DNA of 64,000 nt from an uncultured Ruminococcus sp. Its GTDB lineage: Bacteria > Bacillota > Clostridia > Oscillospirales > Ruminococcaceae. Each line of letters begins with the position of its first letter. Position 1 is the stretch's first letter. Shown here piece by piece: positions 62,552-64,000 of this stretch. The stretch is from NCBI GenBank assembly GCA_900538575.1, contig UPZA01000005.1, positions 62,001 to 126,000 of the forward strand, written 5' to 3'. Under the pieces are notes generated by a model that was not told where the DNA came from, ran no database searches, and saw nothing but the letters and a program-made list of their open reading frames with translations. The position numbers were made by a program, and so were the translations under genes.

Positions 62552-63151
62552 TTAGAATTTCAATAAATCCTTGTTTATTATTAGTTCCCTATTAACATCA
62601 TAGGCAACTCCAATATCAGTTGCTATACCTGCTAATCCTAAATAATGTGGTTTTTCTATTATCTTATTGTGATACTCATCTTCTATAATATTCCAGTATG
62701 CGCTGTAGAATCCATATGTAGTAGTTATATTAACATTATCTAAATGTCCAACATTATAGAAAAATCCTTTTGTCCAATATAAACGAGTTACAACTAATGG
62801 TGGAATTAAAAGTTCATTATAATCCGGCACAAAATTAATTTTGTCCAATGAATTTGTCTTATTCTTAAAGAGCATAATGACATACCAGTTATATTCCTCA
62901 TCACTTTTTAAGTCGTCTTTTACTACAAGACCGTAAAAGTATATTCCTTCTCTTGGTGAAAAAACGAATATGTCACCTTTCTTAGCTAATTTCCTTGTTC
63001 TTTTTATGACCTTTAACTGGTATTTTTCTTTAAATACCTTATAGTCATCAAAAGCTTCTGATAAATCATCTAATTCCCTTTTTATTTCTTCCGCCTGACT
63101 TTCATACCGTTTTTTCCATCCCAGCGATATTATATTTTCTTCCTGAAACAT
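62552..63151 (-). CDS. Imm26-like immunity protein, copy 2
   Basis: A 199-residue tandem duplicate of copy 1, from ATG 63151 with GGAGG upstream. The first 110 residues are almost unchanged between the copies (KKGDIFVFSPREG, YNWYVIMLFK), while differences concentrate in the C-terminal part (e.g. YGFYSAYWNIIEDEYHNK). That pattern fits divergence in the surface that recognises a toxin, but this is speculation from two sequences. Confidence 0.6.
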   Translation of the reverse strand: MFQEENIISLGWKKRYESQAEEIKRELDDLSEAFDDYKVFKEKYQLKVIKRTRKLAKKGDIFVFSPREGIYFYGLVVKDDLKSDEEYNWYVIMLFKNKTNSLDKINFVPDYNELLIPPLVVTRLYWTKGFFYNVGHLDNVNITTTYGFYSAYWNIIEDEYHNKIIEKPHYLGLAGIATDIGVAYDVNRELIINKDLLKF

Positions 63152-63192
63152 ACTTCCTCCAATATGAACATAGCGAATAATTCTGATATGTG

Positions 63193-63339
63193 TTACCATT
63201 TAGAATTTTTTGAAATCAATTTCAATGTTATTTTAAATTCCTTATTTACCGGAATTTTGTCTGCCATTATTAATGTCTTTCCTTTGTATTTAATAGGCTC
63301 TCCATTTGATTCCATAAACGCACTTTGAAATTCTATCAT
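63193..63339 (-). CDS. 48-residue small protein
   Basis: An open frame from ATG 63339 to TAA 63195-63193 encodes 48 residues (MIEFQSAFMESNGEPIKYKG...). Only a weak AAAGGT site precedes it. It lies between co-oriented immunity-like genes with short gaps (12 bp and 41 bp). It may be a real small gene or the end of a decayed one; no homology is recognised. Confidence 0.35.
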   Translation of the reverse strand: MIEFQSAFMESNGEPIKYKGKTLIMADKIPVNKEFKITLKLISKNSKW

Positions 63340-63351
63340 ATTACCTTTTTA

Positions 63352-63873
63352 TCAATATAATAATTTATATCCGCTTTCATATAAGCTTTTTATTGACTTG
63401 CTGCAGTAATATATTCTTTTACATTGCCCCCTGGGCGTTTCTATCATCTTAACTATTTTACATAAGTTATTTCTGATATATCTACACAATTGCTGATATA
63501 CTTTTTCAATCTCACCTCCTTTTTTTATTAATTCACCATTCTCATCATAATAGCTTGTCTGATACCATATTCGTCCTCCCCGAACTACTTTTTCTTCATC
63601 GTCAATGGATGTTCTTCTGAACTCAATTGTATATGACCTATCAGTGATACACAGAAAGCCAGTATCTACATTATGAGAATCAATCAACCCAAAGTCTTCT
63701 TTGTAGAGCCAAACTCCATAACACCATGTATCCTTAAATTCTGGCAATTTATCAATTTCCTTTAGCCTTTTGCCATCCTCTTTTAAAAAAATCAATAAAC
63801 CTTTGGATTTTATATATTCAACGAATTTCAATTCGTCTTGAGTATCCATATGAAAAATTATTTGTTTTCCCAA
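63352..63873 (-). CDS. hypothetical immunity-like protein
   Basis: A 173-residue soluble protein beginning MGKQIIFHMDTQDELKFVEY. It has alternating strands and helices and Cys/Trp-rich turns (FKDTWCYGVWLY), with no signal peptide or TM. It starts 5 bp after the stop of the toxin-like fragment at the window edge. That position is typical of cognate immunity genes. Family not recognised. Confidence 0.6.
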   Translation of the reverse strand: MGKQIIFHMDTQDELKFVEYIKSKGLLIFLKEDGKRLKEIDKLPEFKDTWCYGVWLYKEDFGLIDSHNVDTGFLCITDRSYTIEFRRTSIDDEEKVVRGGRIWYQTSYYDENGELIKKGGEIEKVYQQLCRYIRNNLCKIVKMIETPRGQCKRIYYCSKSIKSLYESGYKLLY

Positions 63874-63878
63874 AATAA

Positions 63879-64000
63879 CTACCTTCTTTTATATGAATGG
63901 AATGTGACGTTAATACCAGTAGAATTTTCTATATCACTAATTGCCTTTCTCTCTCTTGAAACCGGTAATCCTCGTTTAGTAGAAACTCCGACCTGATGAA
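63879..64000 (-). CDS. C-terminal end of a possible toxin gene, cut by window edge
   Basis: The minus strand is open from the window edge to a TAG at 63881-63879, encoding HQVGVSTKRGLPVSRERKAI and about 20 more residues ending FHSYKRR. Only the last 40 codons are inside the window. A basic C-terminus immediately upstream of an immunity-like gene fits a nuclease-type polymorphic toxin end, but this is too little to assign. Confidence 0.5.
   Translation of the reverse strand, partial: HQVGVSTKRGLPVSRERKAISDIENSTGINVTFHSYKRR

Noticed and set aside
1..64000. tRNA, rRNA or CRISPR arrays
   Set aside because: Neither cloverleaf-like tRNA ends, rRNA conserved segments nor regularly spaced direct repeats were found on reading the window.

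Overview
The window looks like chromosome from a low-GC, Gram-positive gut anaerobe of the class Clostridia, most like Ruminococcus or another Oscillospiraceae. The grounds are the AT-rich sequence, strong AGGAGG-type ribosome sites, a T-box leader on pheST, an M-box on mgtE, AddAB instead of RecBCD, a DUF6106 protein and the YfmF/YfmH peptidase pair. No species can be named from this sequence alone.

Positions 1-29717 are mostly housekeeping. In order they hold an SseB-domain protein (cut by the window edge) and a DUF6106 protein; T-box-controlled pheS-pheT; a TetR regulator divergent from an MMPL exporter and an LxxG-repeat secreted protein, with three copies of a 13-bp operator between them; a more GC-rich TetR plus ABC-exporter-pair cassette that looks acquired; M-box-controlled mgtE; a secreted GH25 lysozyme; addB-addA; and a yfmF-yfmH-lgt-folD operon.

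Positions 29976-55118 form one co-oriented minus-strand biosynthetic gene cluster of 22 genes. It encodes a Sfp-type phosphopantetheinyl transferase, an acyl-CoA dehydrogenase with its own electron-transfer flavoprotein (EtfB/EtfA), a free-standing acyltransferase, a single KS-KR-ACP polyketide synthase module, a guanine-deaminase-like enzyme, QueE, a HemN-like radical SAM enzyme, a truncated acyl-adenylating enzyme, FolE2, three free carrier proteins, a BtrH-like Cys acyltransferase, a FkbH/FkbI/FkbJ/FkbK-type set for hydroxymalonyl-ACP, two ABC exporters, a YcaQ/AlkX-type DNA glycosylase and an NRPS-type adenylation domain whose binding-pocket code reads as glycine. My inference is a small polyketide-amino acid product, possibly joined to or built with a 7-deazaguanine unit and possibly cyclopropanated, exported by the ABC pair. 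The DNA glycosylase suggests that the product alkylates or cross-links DNA. I do not recognise this gene combination as a characterised pathway.

Positions 55473-64000 look like a polymorphic-toxin/immunity locus on the minus strand. A 1259-residue secreted protein with thrombospondin type-3 repeats and a vWA domain is followed by three paralogous two-TM small genes. The second and third of these are each preceded by a leftover of the large protein's C-terminus. Upstream lie broken CHAP-amidase debris, two tandem Imm26-like genes each with its own terminator, further small immunity-like genes, and the C-terminus of another possible toxin at the right edge.
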